Origin: Metopolophium dirhodum
Taxonomy: Eukaryota; Arthropoda; Insecta; Hemiptera; Aphididae
Assembly (NCBI RefSeq): GCF_019925205.1
Contig: NC_083563.1
Coordinates: forward strand, 5,518,001 to 5,582,000
Length of the DNA stretch: 64,000 nt
Direction: 5' to 3'
In this document: positions 50,508 to 63,219 of the stretch, one piece after another
Numbering within the stretch: the first letter of the stretch is position 1
Layout: each line of letters begins with the position of its first letter
Notes under the pieces: model-generated
The model's input: only the letters and a program-made list of their open reading frames with translations
Told to the model about the DNA's origin: nothing
The model's database searches: none
Program-made: the position numbers and the translations under genes

Positions 50508-51744
50508 ATGTCTTTCGATGACGGAGTGCAAGCAACCAACTGTGATGCTACAAAGTGCAAGTATTCAGCTGTAAAGATGGGCTATTGGCAGGACGATTTC
50601 ATACAGTATTTTGTAACCGGCTACGAACGTAAAACGCCAGAGATTAATCGAGGATATTACGCTCGTACTAAAGGTGTTGCTATGTTTATGGACAAATTTC
50701 TCAAGGTATTTCCAAAAAATGTTGATCGACCTCACAGTACCGATAGTACATATCATTTGATTGTTAAATCTAAATAGGTACTTTTAATTTTATCACTTTT
50801 TGTAGAAAACAGGATCAAATTGTCAAATCATAAACCTTGGTGCTGGGTTTGACACTCTCTACTGGAGACTGAAAAATAGTGGAATAATAGTGAATAATTA
50901 TATTGAAATTGACTTTGCTTCAGTTACGTCCAAAAAATGTTTTTTAATCAAAAAGAGTAAAATTTTATTACAGACCATTAGCCCACACGGTATGTTATTG
51001 ATGAGTGATGGCTATTGGTATTCTATTATTTTTCGTTTTTATTAATCGTTAGTTATTATTATACAGAGGGTGAAGTCAAAATGATAGGACCAGATTTACA
51101 TGCGCCTGATTACCACATAATCGGCACGGATCTTCGAAATCTAACGGAACTGGATAAGAAATTAACTCAATGCGGCATAAATTTTGATATACCCACAATG
51201 TTTTTAACTGAATGCGTTCTTGTCTATATGGAGCCAGAAAGTTCATCAATGTTATTGCACTGGATTGCGAAGAAGTTTAATGACATTTTTTTTATTAATT
51301 ATGAACAAGTAAAATATTGCAATCCTCTATATAGATACAATTTTCTATAATGTAAATACTGATAGTTTAGGTTAACATGAATGATAATTTTGGACGGATC
51401 ATGCTCGATAACTTGCGCAATAGAGGATGTCAGTTAGCTGGGGTTGATGCATGTTTAAGCCCTCAAACGCAAATGGACAGGTATGAACATCAAATTATTA
51501 TTTATTTAGAATGATTTATAAATATTTATATTTTATTTGTCATAGGTTTGTAAGAGTTGGTTGGGATAGTGCACGAAGTTGGAATATGATAAATGTATAT
51601 GAATACTTGCCCGAAGAAGATAGATATCGTATGGAAAGATTAGAAATGCTAGATGAACTAGAACTGCTCCAACAATTGTTACAACACTATTGTATTACAA
51701 TAGCCTGGAAAGGCATAACCATGGCTGACGTTGATCATTTATAG
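50508..51744 (+). CDS. LCMT1: Leucine carboxyl methyltransferase 1 (PP2A methyltransferase)
   Basis: Five exons: 50508-50705, 50806-50989, 51067-51308, 51371-51480 and 51546-51744. They give 310 residues with closing phases. The N-terminal GYWQDDFIQYF and PEINRGYYART precede the SAM-binding loop NLGAGFDTLYWRL (Asn76-Gly-Ala-Gly). IGTDLRNL, LTECVLVYM and FINYEQVNMNDNFG follow in family order, and the C-terminus has LDELELLQQLLQHYCITIAW. It methylates the C-terminal leucine of the PP2A catalytic subunit using S-adenosylmethionine in the cytosol. Exons are separated by unusually short introns (62-100 bp). A linker segment in exon 2 (residues about 107-125) is more diverged than the rest. Confidence 0.95.
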
Positions 51745-54700
51745 CAGTTACAGCGGCAGGTTATCAATGACATAGCTCATAACCTGCATATTGGATGTTG
51801 AACAAAAATACATCCATTCATACACAAATTGCATCTAAATTCTAAATCTTCTTGTTTTTTTACAATTTATCTCATTATAATAATATAATATGGTAGTTAT
51901 ATGATTTTGACATTTTGTTAAGTAAATTGATAAATATTTAGCAGTAATACTAAGTAATAAGTATTCATAATCAATGGTTATAACTACAATATACAACAAT
52001 GTAAAATTCTGATAAGCTTGTTTATTTTGAAATAGTATATAACATTTTATTTTAATTACATACAGTAAATCACAACAAAAAACAAATACACCGAATTAGA
52101 AGTCTAGATAAAAAAAAAAAATATATCACAATTATTTGCCTTAAATTAATTGTTAAAATGATTCGTTGAATTATACATCTGCAACAAAGCTATCTACCTA
52201 CTTAATTAATAAATGTATTTATTAATCAATCAATACCTATTCATTATTGTATGTGTCTTCCTAAATGTATTTATTTTATTAGTTCACTTAAGAACAAAAC
52301 AAATTATTTTCAAATAGTTTTGTTCTGGTGTTTTGATTAAGTAGACTGATTTGTTTAACTGAACTTAATCTTTTTTGAATTTTGTGTATAGTTGTATTAA
52401 TAAAAAGCTTTCATATACATTATTTGGCATTTACTTGTACATAAAATAAAATTTACCCCAACATGTATTTTGATTTATCAAGTATTTATTTGCATTAGTG
52501 ATTGAAGAAGGTAGATTCTCATGAATTACTGCTCGCTCATACATCAGAACCATGTATCTGAGCACAGTCTAAAAGGGTACTTTGGAATGTGCATTGTACT
52601 GAGTGTAGGTGAGCCACACATTGTGGTTACTTTTGTATTTAATATTATATATTATAATATGACTACTTGAGCAGTGTCGGCCTGGCCGCAGCTCATCCGA
52701 TTATGATTTTTTATTTGCGTGGCATGCTCCTGGTCTATATAAGCAGCAGGGACTCCGAATAGTATTTATTGAAATATTTAACCTTCCTTATTTTTTCTTT
52801 ACAGGGCCCTTTAAAAAAACTGATCCATGGACATTCGGTGTGCCAGGTAGATACTGTACTCGAGTACAGTTAAAAATCCTTAAGTTCTAGGCATAGGGCA
52901 TAATACTCAAATCTTATAATATAATTTTATTTTAACATGAGATAATACAATTTACCTAACATTTCAAAAAGTACAAAAAAAAACTATTGCATAAACATAA
53001 ACATCAGTCGTTTATGCAATATTAGACTAAAGTTAACATTATAAATACAAATTTGTTGCTATTTAATTGCTACTCAACAACATTTACATTTAATACTTAA
53101 ATGCATAATTTCATCTATACAGTTTAAAAAAATATAAGTATAAAAAAATTTGCATTTACAAAAATAATACTTATTCTAATTTAAAGTTATAGAAAGTGGA
53201 CGGAACACGAATGTTCTGATAAAGGTGTAATCATTTTAAGACAATATTATGTCGATTTGCTATATTTTGACACTTGGATAAAGAAGATAATTAATTTAAA
53301 AAAAAAAACTTTTTATCAACAAGTCATGATGTTTATGCCTTATTTTAATTGGCAGTTTATACTATATACATTAAAAATAAGAATTTAAATTTACTTTCTA
53401 AATATATTTATAATCTTATATATACTTCGTATTTTAATTTGGTAACAGTTGTACAGCTAAAATAATAAGATTTGAACTAACTGTATGAATATTTAATACA
53501 ATCAAATGGAATATTCTTAAATTATATTAAGAAATAATACTATGATTATTTAATAGAATATCAAACACTATTTGCTTTTTATCTATGATTCACTGACAAC
53601 ACGGACAATTTGAGTTCAGCAGAACCTATTTTATATTATTAGTTAAATTACTGAGGCTGGATTTACCTATAAAAAAGCCAATGTGCAAACACAGATAATG
53701 TTCTTGACTTTAAGTTTTTGAAGTTTGATAATAGATCAAAATTCATTCTAATATTAAAATTAATAACACAAAATTATTATGTTGCGCACGAGTAAGAAAG
53801 AAAACAAATAGTATACTGCATCCTATCAAACCCAATACACTTATAGTTTCTTAGTGAGAGTATTAACAAAAAACTGGTTAACCCTCATCTTAACCATGGC
53901 TAAATATATTTAGTCATGATCTTAACAAACATTTGAACAATGCGATATTAAAAAAAAACTATTTGAGCTTCTTAGTTTTAAGTTTATATGAACATAATAT
54001 GTACCTAGTAGAAGACACAATGCAAGATGTATACATTTATATTAATACACCATTAATTCTATCTTTAACTGTAGTTAAAAACAGAAACTATCTAAATTTA
54101 GGTCAATCATGAAATAAAAGTTGGAAGTTTTGGCTTATCCTTAGTACAATAGTTTAAGTTGGATTAAATTTAAAAATTGTCATTAATACTTTGTTGTCTA
54201 AATTTAGTCTTTTATTTTATTATGTTTTGTTATTATTAAATAAAAATAAATATTTATTATTATATTTTATTAATAAAAAAAAGCTAGGAGTTAAAATCTA
54301 ATAAGAACTTTTGATAAACACTAATAATAATTAAATTAATACAATCTTGAATCTTATACTCATTACTTTTGAGGTTATGTTATATGTTTAGAGTTAAATT
54401 GAAAGTAATTAAAAACATATTAATGATCAGAATTTTCAATATAATGGTATAGTATAATATATATTAAAACTTTTTTAATATTAATTTCAGTATTAACAGT
54501 TCATTGAAAACATTTGTTGATATTCCAAGGATGTACATATTTTTTTTTCAAAATGTTTCACAAAAACTTAATTTTTTAATATTTTTATTTACCATTCATT
54601 TAATTTAAGCATTGTGTTCCAATTATTAAAATTAAATTAATAGATTTTTCAGTAATAGTTAATAATGTTACCTACAAACTAAATTCGTTTTTTTATTTAT

Positions 54701-55198
54701 TTACATCAAAGAATTAGTTATTTCATTTTTTAACAATATATTTATTGAGTTAATTATTCATGAAGATATATATATTACCACAATGTAAAAAAAAATATTT
54801 AATTAGTTTAATTCAATAACACGTCAATTACTATTTTTTGAATATCATTAAATAATACGTGTTATAAGAGTTAATAATTTTTTTTTTTCTACCGGCAGGT
54901 TGTAAACAGTAGTAGTTACTACATGATATATTATAATACTTGGTAATTACAAAATCTTTTTATTATGTGGTGTGTGTAATGTCTAAAACAATAGGAATAA
55001 GAGTGTCCTTTCACGCAAGCCTCATTTTTAAAATCATTGAACACACATAAGCAAACTAATAAGTACACTATAAATAATGTAGGTAGCATAATAATCTACT
55101 ACCATTTTTTTTAGTTACATTATGTAGTAACATTAAAATAAAAATGAGATCTTAAAATTGTATCTACTTTGAACTACATTTTCTACATTTGTTCTTAA
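51745..55198. other. Long 3' flank between LCMT1 and NKAIN
   Basis: LCMT1 and NKAIN converge here. The stretch is AT-rich without open frames and probably includes long 3' UTRs; AATAAA motifs occur after LCMT1 near 52205 and 52389. A GC-richer island at about 52670-52870 contains CAGTGTCGGCCTGG (a likely transposon end) and the possible exon at 52804-52890. Nothing else is recognised. Confidence 0.45.
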
Positions 55199-58100
55199 TC
55201 ATATAACAGTTTCTGAATTAACAGAAGCATTACTACGATAAGCTGGTGGAGGTTGTTCTGACGGGGCAAAAAAAGTAGAATGAGTGCTAACTTGTCTGGG
55301 CCGACCTCGTGCTCCATGGAAATTTGAATATGTTGAACGTGCTGATGTTGGACGTTCAGATTCAGTATCTAAGGCAGGATTTACAATGCCTCTGTTAACA
55401 TGTCTAAGTTCAACTCGACATTCTGGGAACAAAGGATGGCTTGAATCATTTGATGTGGATGAATCGTTCAAACCGTTATCTAAATATTTTTTAAAATTTA
55501 TAAAATAATAAATACAAAGGTAACAACAAAAATAACAATGAATTACACAACATTTACACACTTGAATACTGTTGTTGGATAAGTCTAGAAACAGGATTTT
55601 TATGTCTTCGACTAGAATATTGAGAGCTAGATTGCCGTCTAAGATATGGCGGTGGAGCTTGATGTGGAGGAGGTAGTGTACCTCTTGATGTTACACTTCT
55701 TCGTTTTACTCGTCTGGGTGTCATGGGTTTACTATGAGAACTTTGTGCATCTAAATCTCCATCTAGTATAAAGTGTAATTATTATAAATAATCTTATGAT
55801 ACATTAAAACAAAATACAATTTATTATGTATTTTACCTTCACTACCACTGATGGTACTTATTTCTTCAATTTCATCTCCTCGGCGTGAGCTATATTCAAT
55901 AGAGTATATTGGTGTAATAGTTTTTGGTTGCTTACTCTTGTAGTAAATTCCTGAAAAAGTAACTAATTTAATAATTTTAAACACAGATAAAAAACATTTT
56001 TAAATTGCAATAATAAGAATTTGTAATCAGAAACCACCTCCCATTATTTTTATTTTCTTTAAAGACGAATACATTTTACTAGCTTTGAAGTTTTTAATTC
56101 ATGAATTAAAATAACGGTTAACATACATCTGGCTTTTCTTACACAAACATAATTTATATTATAGTTATATAGTTTTCTGGTTTTTAATTTGTAGTAGTTA
56201 ATTTACTTAATACTTATTATTACATCTTATGATTAAAATTATCCACTATCCAACATTTTTAATTAAAATTGCAATGAACAATTTTTGTACATAAGTTAAG
56301 TAAACAGAAACGTGAATTATAGGTACTGAAAAATATTTTTGTCCCTATAATTTATCAGGAAATGCAACCTTTGATAAAGCGGTACCTGTTCAACACTAAA
56401 CATAGACATTTATTGGCGTTTCGAATGATATGTTCCTTAATAAAATGGTAAAACTTGTAAAAATAAACAAAAACATTTTTGTATCCACATTTATTTTGCA
56501 ATCAAACTATTGGATAGATTGACAATATAATACATATAGGTAGATACTATATGTTATAAACATTCACCATACAAATGAATTTATAATTAAAATATTAAAT
56601 AAAACCAACAAGAAAGTAGGGGGAAAGGAATCTGCTTAAAGAGAATCAGTGGCTGACAGTTATTTTAGCCAAAATTAAACCTATTATTATTCCATCATAT
56701 TGATCAATCTAGTAATGAGGTAATACTTCTTAAAATTGATTTGATTTTAATTCGTTATAATGTCAACTTGAGATCGGTCAGTTCACTTTTCCCAATTTCG
56801 ACCTCTCCCATGCTAACTATAAATTTAGTTTGAATATTTTGAAATTTCAGAATTTTCAAATGTTGATTATTCAGAATTTAAATAAGAAGTCTGAAATATG
56901 TAGACTGAATAAGTAGACATAATAACAAAGAATTCAGATCAGTTTTTTGAAAAATTATCACATTATTAGGTCTATTGGTAGGATGAAACACAGTACATAC
57001 AAATTACTATAAATTGTTTAACGTTCACGCGCGTATTTCCACGGCGATGAATTATAAATGCGCGTGAGGCAGTGCTCCCCTATTTTTTTTACACACAGTC
57101 ACACACGATAATGATCACTTACTACACACATTTACAAGACCCCCATGCATGCTATTTGAAAATTGCCTATTTTGAACTCCTTAAAAACTGTTCACAACCA
57201 ATCTCCTTAAATTATATAATAGGTCAATTACTCTAATAGGTATTAAAATTTAAAAACAACGAAATTGTATTGGAAATGTAGCTTGACATGTTCTGTTTGG
57301 GTTGGAGGGAGAAAACAAATAGCGTGCTGATATCCTCTTAAACAATCAAATTATTTTTGGTACTGGATTGTTATAGCCCAGCCATCCATATAACAATAAA
57401 TACATAGTATAAATATAAAATAATTCGACAAAAAATACCTACCATTACTATGAGGTACCTAATAATCAAAAACTATTTCATAGTTAGTGTGCCAAATAGA
57501 TCAGAAGTTAGATTGATACCTATCATTAACCGATATATATTAAACAATAGACATAATTCTACAATTTTTTCTGACAGCTGGAAAGCTTATGCTAATTTGC
57601 AACAACATGGATTTCAACATAATCAAGTTAATCATAGATACAATTTCGTGGACCCTAACTCAGGAACCCATACACAAAATGTCGAGAGAATGTGATGGCT
57701 GGCCAAATGGAGCAACAAAAAATGTAGAGGAACTTAGAGACATTTTTTAGACTCTTCATGGCAGAATTTATGTGGCGATCAAAACCAAACAATATAGTGA
57801 TCCGTTTGACACTATCTTAAAAGGTAGAGCAGAATTTTGGGAATCATAGAAGCTATAAACATTTTTATATATTTTTTTAGTTTATCATTGTTTTATACTT
57901 ATACAATATATTTATTATTATCATTTTTTAATAATATATCAATATATCTATCATCGAATTATTATTATTATGGAATCAATAAATAAACTCATTATTTTAT
58001 ATTTATACGATGTATCATGTATTTATTGTTATACGGATGGCAGGGGCCGCGGGGCTATTACAAACCTGAGAGGGGGGGGCTATAACAAACTAGTACCTTA

Positions 58101-61100
58101 TTTCTTCACAATGTAAGAATATTCCAAAAGTGGGCAAGTTATTGAAAATAATTAACTCAAGTTAAGTTAAGTTTAGAAGTTAACCAGGGCATGAAACCAC
58201 TTATGAAAAATTTGGTTACCGGGTCCAGTAGGACCCAAAAAATTTTCTTAAGTGGTTACCGGTTTTAATTGTAGGGTTTATAGAAAAAATGGTAATTGAT
58301 TACCGGTTACCAGAATTATCTCTAAAAATGTGATTACTGTTTATCGGTTTGGAAGCGGTTTTAATTCTTCAAAATTACCAGTAACCACTTCAGAAACGGT
58401 TTTATCCAATTATGTTTTTTTTGGAAAATTTTAGTTTTACTTACACAAAACAAATATCCACTTTATAAAATGGTTCAGGACAAGCTAAATTAAAAATGAA
58501 ATACCTAATAATGGCTATATTTGATCATTTGAAGCTATGGATAAATATAAATTTAAATTACCCATAACCATCGATTGAAAAATAGGTTATGGAAAAGTGT
58601 TAATCAACGGCGTCAATTACAATAAAATGAGTAATAATCATCTAATATGTTCTATAATATGTTTATGACTCAATCGTACTTTGTATCTACAATTGGTGCT
58701 TATCACTTATTATCGCGACTACAGACAGTATACCATCTCTAATGGTACTTATTATTACATTAAATTTATTATCTTGTAAATAAAATTATTAATCAAAAAA
58801 ATAGAATACAATTTCCAAAAAAAAAAAAAATAGAAAAATCAAATATAACGTTAATTTTGTTGATATTTCCGGTTTTGTTGAATAAAAAAAAATGGTTACC
58901 CCTTAATTGATCTTGGTGGTTACTGGTAATTGTTAATCACTTCTCAAAATTTAAACTCAAAGCCGGGTTCACACTACACCGTGTCGTGTAAAAAAATCAC
59001 GGTTACCACAGTTACCAAACAATACCTCAGTTATTGGAATAATCAGAGCACAGCAACACTTCACGACACGGTGCGGTGTGAATCCAGCTTAACAAACCGG
59101 GAAGCGGTTACCAGACCCAAAATAGGTCATGCTAACCGGTTTCTGTTAAAAACAGAAAAGAACAGCACTGAAGTTAACAAATCATACATTTAACTCAATT
59201 AACTCAGTTTAAAAAAAGTTAATCTACCTTTTAAATTAGAATGGAAGAGCGACTACATTTTTCTAATTTCCAAAATTTAACAAATATTCATTTTTTTTTA
59301 TATCAAATACCAATTTACAATCATATAATATTATGCCTATCTAATCTACTAAAATAAATCTATATACAAAATAATTTTATCAAGAAAAAAAAACAGAAAT
59401 GTATTATTACAGTATTTGGTTGTTTTTAGTTTTATTTATAAAAACCATACAATTTTTAACTTGATGGTTTAGTTTTAAATCAACAGAGAAAAGGAGTTAT
59501 TTCAACTTTCAATTAGACTAGTTAATGCCCATTTTTGGAATATTCCATTAACTAAAATTTACATAAATTTCAATATTTTAGCTGAATAACCAAAGTTACC
59601 AAAATAAAATATGAAGTATTCATAGGATTATAAATATATTCTTTTCATGTAAAAATTAGACACAATAAATGTGTGTATAGTGCCAGCGACCTTAAAACTT
59701 TCATACCCCTGCTCTAAAAATAATGCATATTATTAATTAAGCTATGTTATTTGTTCTGATTTATAGGTATTTAATAAACATACCTTCATCTCTTGATTTT
59801 GAGCAACATGATACATATAAGCTGCAGAGAATACCAAAAACCTAGAAAATAAGAAAAGATAATTTTAGAAAAATATAATTCAATATTGTACTAATGATAA
59901 CTTGAAAACTTACAGCGAAAAGTATTTGTAAAGCTGCTTGAGCAGTTTCAATTTTTTGATAATCTATAACACATCCAGTGATCAAATCTGGTCTAACCGG
60001 CTTAATAGCATCTTCTTCAATGCCAGTGTGATTTGGATAAAAAAATACTCTGCACCCTGGACCATTAGATTCCCACCAACTAACACTATCCGCACCAAGA
60101 CTCATCAAATCAAAGCTCTAAAAAATATTAATAATGTAAACAAATATAGTTTCTTCTAATTGAAATTAAGACTTAATAGAAAAATCATAATATCAAAATT
60201 CACCAATCCAAAAATATTATTTTATTATTGTAAGATTAAACTTTAATTGTAATATACTTACATCACTAAAAATTGACAATTCCAAATAATATAAAACTAC
60301 AAATATATTCCAAAAACACCAAACAATACTCCATGCTGAATACTAAAATACAATAATAAATACATTTTAAATAAAACAAAAATCAAAATGGCCAACTAAT
60401 AACTAATAACATTAAAATATAATCTACATATTATTAAGTAATCAATAAAGTGTGACATACTGATAATAAGTATAATACATCTGATTGCACTACACCAAAT
60501 ATTCCAAAAATAATAAACAAAAGTTCGAAAAAGTTTGCTAATACTGATCCCCACATAAATCCGAGAAAATCAAATGCTTGTCTTGCTCCAACTGAAACCT
60601 GCAAATGATAAATTATATATTAATCAATAGAGTAATTATTTTATAAATAAATATTTTTTTAAGAAATCTGATATAATTATTTGAGGAAAAATTAATATAG
60701 GTCCATTTCATTAATTATAAAATAAATATTAAATAGTATAATAGTATATCTAACATTATATAATATATAGTATTGATTAATTCAATTAATATACAAGAAA
60801 GTAACTGGTAATATGCATGAGACAAAAAAGTTAGGGTACTATTTTTTGTGATGTTGTTACATTGGGCTAATCTATAACAAATATATAGGTATGTAGGTTT
60901 TTTTGTGAGTTATTTATAAGTTTATAAGTTAGAAATCATATACTATGAATATGAATTCAAACTAAAAAGCTTTGTAGTCACGCTAAAGTATAATGTTTAT
61001 AATGTTTGCATATTATGAATTTAAACAATCTAAATCAAAAAACCAGTGTACCTACATACACGTAACTGTGAAACGGGACTTACTCAATATTAACTGTAAT

Positions 61101-61960
61101 ATCACAAACAAAATGGAATTTTCAAACTTTTTAATTCTTATTACATATATTTTATAGACTATTACAAAAATTATACATAGATACCTTAGAACACATTTTT
61201 TAATTATTCGTTATAAATATTATTAGTATTATAGAATAATATATTTATATATATATATATTTAGCGGATATATGGCTTATAATATGTTACCTATAAGTGC
61301 ACCTAAGCACTATAATACCTATACATTTTAACAAAAGGTACTTATTTTATTTTAGTGCCCAATATATGTTTTAAATACTGAATAGGTAAAAATGCTCAAT
61401 TGTGCTGCATCAATTTTTTTGTTTATTATTAGCTTTAATACAATAAAATTATTAAAAATTATTAAATACACCTCAATACATATTTTTTAAGAGCTTCAGA
61501 TCCAAAAATTATATAAAAGCAGTCATAATAAGTGAGTGTTGAATTTGTTCTAAATAAAATGTTTTGTCAAAAAAAACACCATAAATAACTGGTATGCTAA
61601 AGATCTGAGTACATATTGTATAGGCAGATTTTGTTAGACTGACTCCTCAAATTTAACAGAACTATAAAATTTGTCATCTACGCACACAATAAATTAAAAT
61701 GTACCTAAGTCAGGCTAGGTATATATTACAAATAGGCCAAAAAATGTTTCACTTTACCTAGCACAATATTCCAACAAAAAACTGCTAACATAAAGGATGC
61801 GACTGACATGAAACATTTTATATCACTGTAATCACAATATTAGGTATTGTTCATTTGTACCATACAATATATTTTATAAGCCAACAAAAATCTTTGAGGC
61901 AGAAATAATTACCATTTGAAACAGGAAAATGGTGAGCAACAAATATTTACAAAATTCCAT
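55199..61960 (-). CDS. NKAIN: Na,K-ATPase beta-subunit-interacting protein (NKAIN)
   Basis: Eight minus-strand exons: 61960-61913, 60598-60461, 60342-60262, 60117-59914, 59841-59784, 55950-55837, 55762-55562 and 55479-55199. They give 374 residues. The membrane core is clearly NKAIN: ARQAFDFLGFMWGSVLANFF, WSIVWCFWNIFVVLYYLEL, SWWESNGPGC and a final hydrophobic segment ALQILFAVFGILCSLYV followed by a Cys pair. A possible N-glycosylation site NHT sits in the loop near residue 118. Vertebrate proteins end soon after the last membrane segment. Here about 200 extra cytoplasmic residues follow, rich in Pro, Ser and Arg, with QAPPPYLRR and EQPPPAYR as candidate WW/SH3-binding motifs. The family sits in the plasma membrane and contacts the Na,K-ATPase beta subunit. 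Intron 5 (about 3.8 kb) holds several transposons. The short first exon is the least certain. Confidence 0.9.
57450..57852 (+). pseudogene. Merlin/ISXO2-type transposase fragment
   Basis: The plus-strand frame from about 57483 reads VPNRSEVRLIPIINRYI, FSDSWKAYANLQQHGFQHNQ, VNHRYNFVDPNSGTHTQNVE and then, after a stop, LAKWSNKKCRGT, LDSSWQNLCGDQ. This is the C-terminal part of an ISXO2/Merlin DDE transposase: Asp in SDSWKAY, NFVDP and the conserved Glu in THTQNVE. In-frame stops make it dead. It lies inside NKAIN intron 5 in antisense orientation. Ends of the element were not identified. Confidence 0.82.
58185..59170. mobile_element. hAT-like element with GGTTACCGG core
   Basis: A 986-bp element starting CAGGGCATGAAACC and ending AACAGCACTG, flanked by a perfect 8-bp duplication AAGTTAAC (58177-58184 and 59171-59178). 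The terminal repeats beyond the first bases are imperfect. The interior is full of GGTTACC and CGGTTT motifs in both orientations. No transposase frame. It contains a third insertion. Confidence 0.82.
58962..59092. mobile_element. Nested palindromic MITE
   Basis: About 130 bp: it begins AAGCCGGGTTCACACTACAC with CGTGTCGTG, and ends CACGACACGGTGCGGTGTGA with ATCCAGCTT. The two ends are near-perfect inverted repeats over about 28 bp. It interrupts the element at 58185-59170. The target duplication is too short to define by eye. Confidence 0.75.
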
Positions 61961-63219
61961 GAAAACAATGTATGCGTTCGAGGCTATGGGCAATTACTAC
62001 GGTTTACAATCGATTTCCCGTTGTGGCGGGCAGGCGTCATCTTCAGCAGCATCTTCACGACCAGCTAACCGTTCCATTGTTGGTCAATCGCACTTCCGGT
62101 TAGATAACAACGACACATCGTTTTTACGAAATATTCACGTTTTTGGCTGGATAATTAAGTCACAGTGCCGCAGTCGAACCCGACGTCCGTCTGGTGTCTA
62201 GAATCTGTTCCATACAGACCTATGTATCGATCGATCGAACGACAATAACAATAATAATACCTAACCGAACGTACTGCGTATTAAGATCTACCGGACTCGG
62301 GACTACAACTATCGACTATCGAGTGTGAGTCGAACGAATTTCACATCCTCACGGTGTTAATAACGAACAGGTTACCGAGCGGCCAGTATGGAGAGTGGGG
62401 AACTGCATGCACAATTGCAGTACATGACAGGACAGGTGGCAGATGCATTACAATTTACAGGACGCGATTGCATTATTCAATACTGAATACAGGCTACAGC
62501 AACCTGATAGTTGGTAGTTGGTACCGTCTACCGCTCGGTACACTTGTTTGTTTTCTTGTTGTTGATTACCTGTCTCCTCGCCCCCCTCCCCCCGACGCAT
62601 CATAGTTTCAAGTTTTGTACGACGAGCAGTAAGTTGTATGTGCAGGACTTGGGTGGTGGTGGTCATAGATAATATAAATTATATAGAGGATATTATGATG
62701 GTTGGGGTGGTACCTGTTATCCGTTGAACACACTACACAGTGCAGCCACTGGGTAATTTCCGTGCCCAAATGTCAAAATATTGCACTGATTACAGCAGTG
62801 ATAAAATGATAACAGTGTAATTCAAACATAGATAATATATTCTTTTATTATCTATGAATTGAAAATACAGAAATAATTTTAATATCCTGCGAAGTGCGAA
62901 CATCCGGGGCTTAAATATATTTAACAATGCGAACATCCATCGTCCATTGACATTGTATTTATTTGAAATATTTCAGCGTTTGATACTTTGATGGTAAAAA
63001 ACGCATTTATTCACTTTCATTAGTAACTACCTACATTTTCAATATATTTTATAATACTAGTAGTTGGTAGATAATAATATTAAAAAATAGATTTTATTAT
63101 ATGGGTTATTCAAACTGTATTTGTGTAAACATTTTAAGTCACTTGCACATATTCTGATCTTATTTATGTCATTACTAAAAAAATTATTTATAATATAAAT
63201 CGATAGGTGACCTTAAAAA
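61961..63219. other. Divergent promoter region between NKAIN and NAA38
   Basis: About 61960-62640 is distinctly richer in G+C and CpG than the rest (CGATCGATCGAACG, CCGAACGTACTGCG). This fits the promoter and 5' UTR of NKAIN. Open frames there on both strands overlap each other and resemble no protein. From 62700 to the NAA38 start the sequence returns to AT-rich without features. Confidence 0.5.

Larger units (their letters stand above)
58116..59225. mobile_element. Broken GTTAACTTA-type MITE hosting a second element
   Basis: The left piece (GGGCAAGTTATTGAAAATAA, TTAACTCAAGTTAAG) and right piece (AACTCAATTAACTCAG) belong to a MITE resembling 41860-42147. They are split by the element at 58185-59170, whose target duplication AAGTTAAC is part of this host. 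Confidence 0.6.

Noticed and set aside
57450..57695. Reading the transposase block as a live gene
   Set aside because: The open frame ends at a stop inside the conserved region and further stops follow; the N-terminal half is missing.
61929..62666. Open frames of 70-90 codons on both strands upstream of NKAIN
   Set aside because: They lie antisense to NKAIN exon 1 or within its GC-rich 5' region and resemble no known protein.
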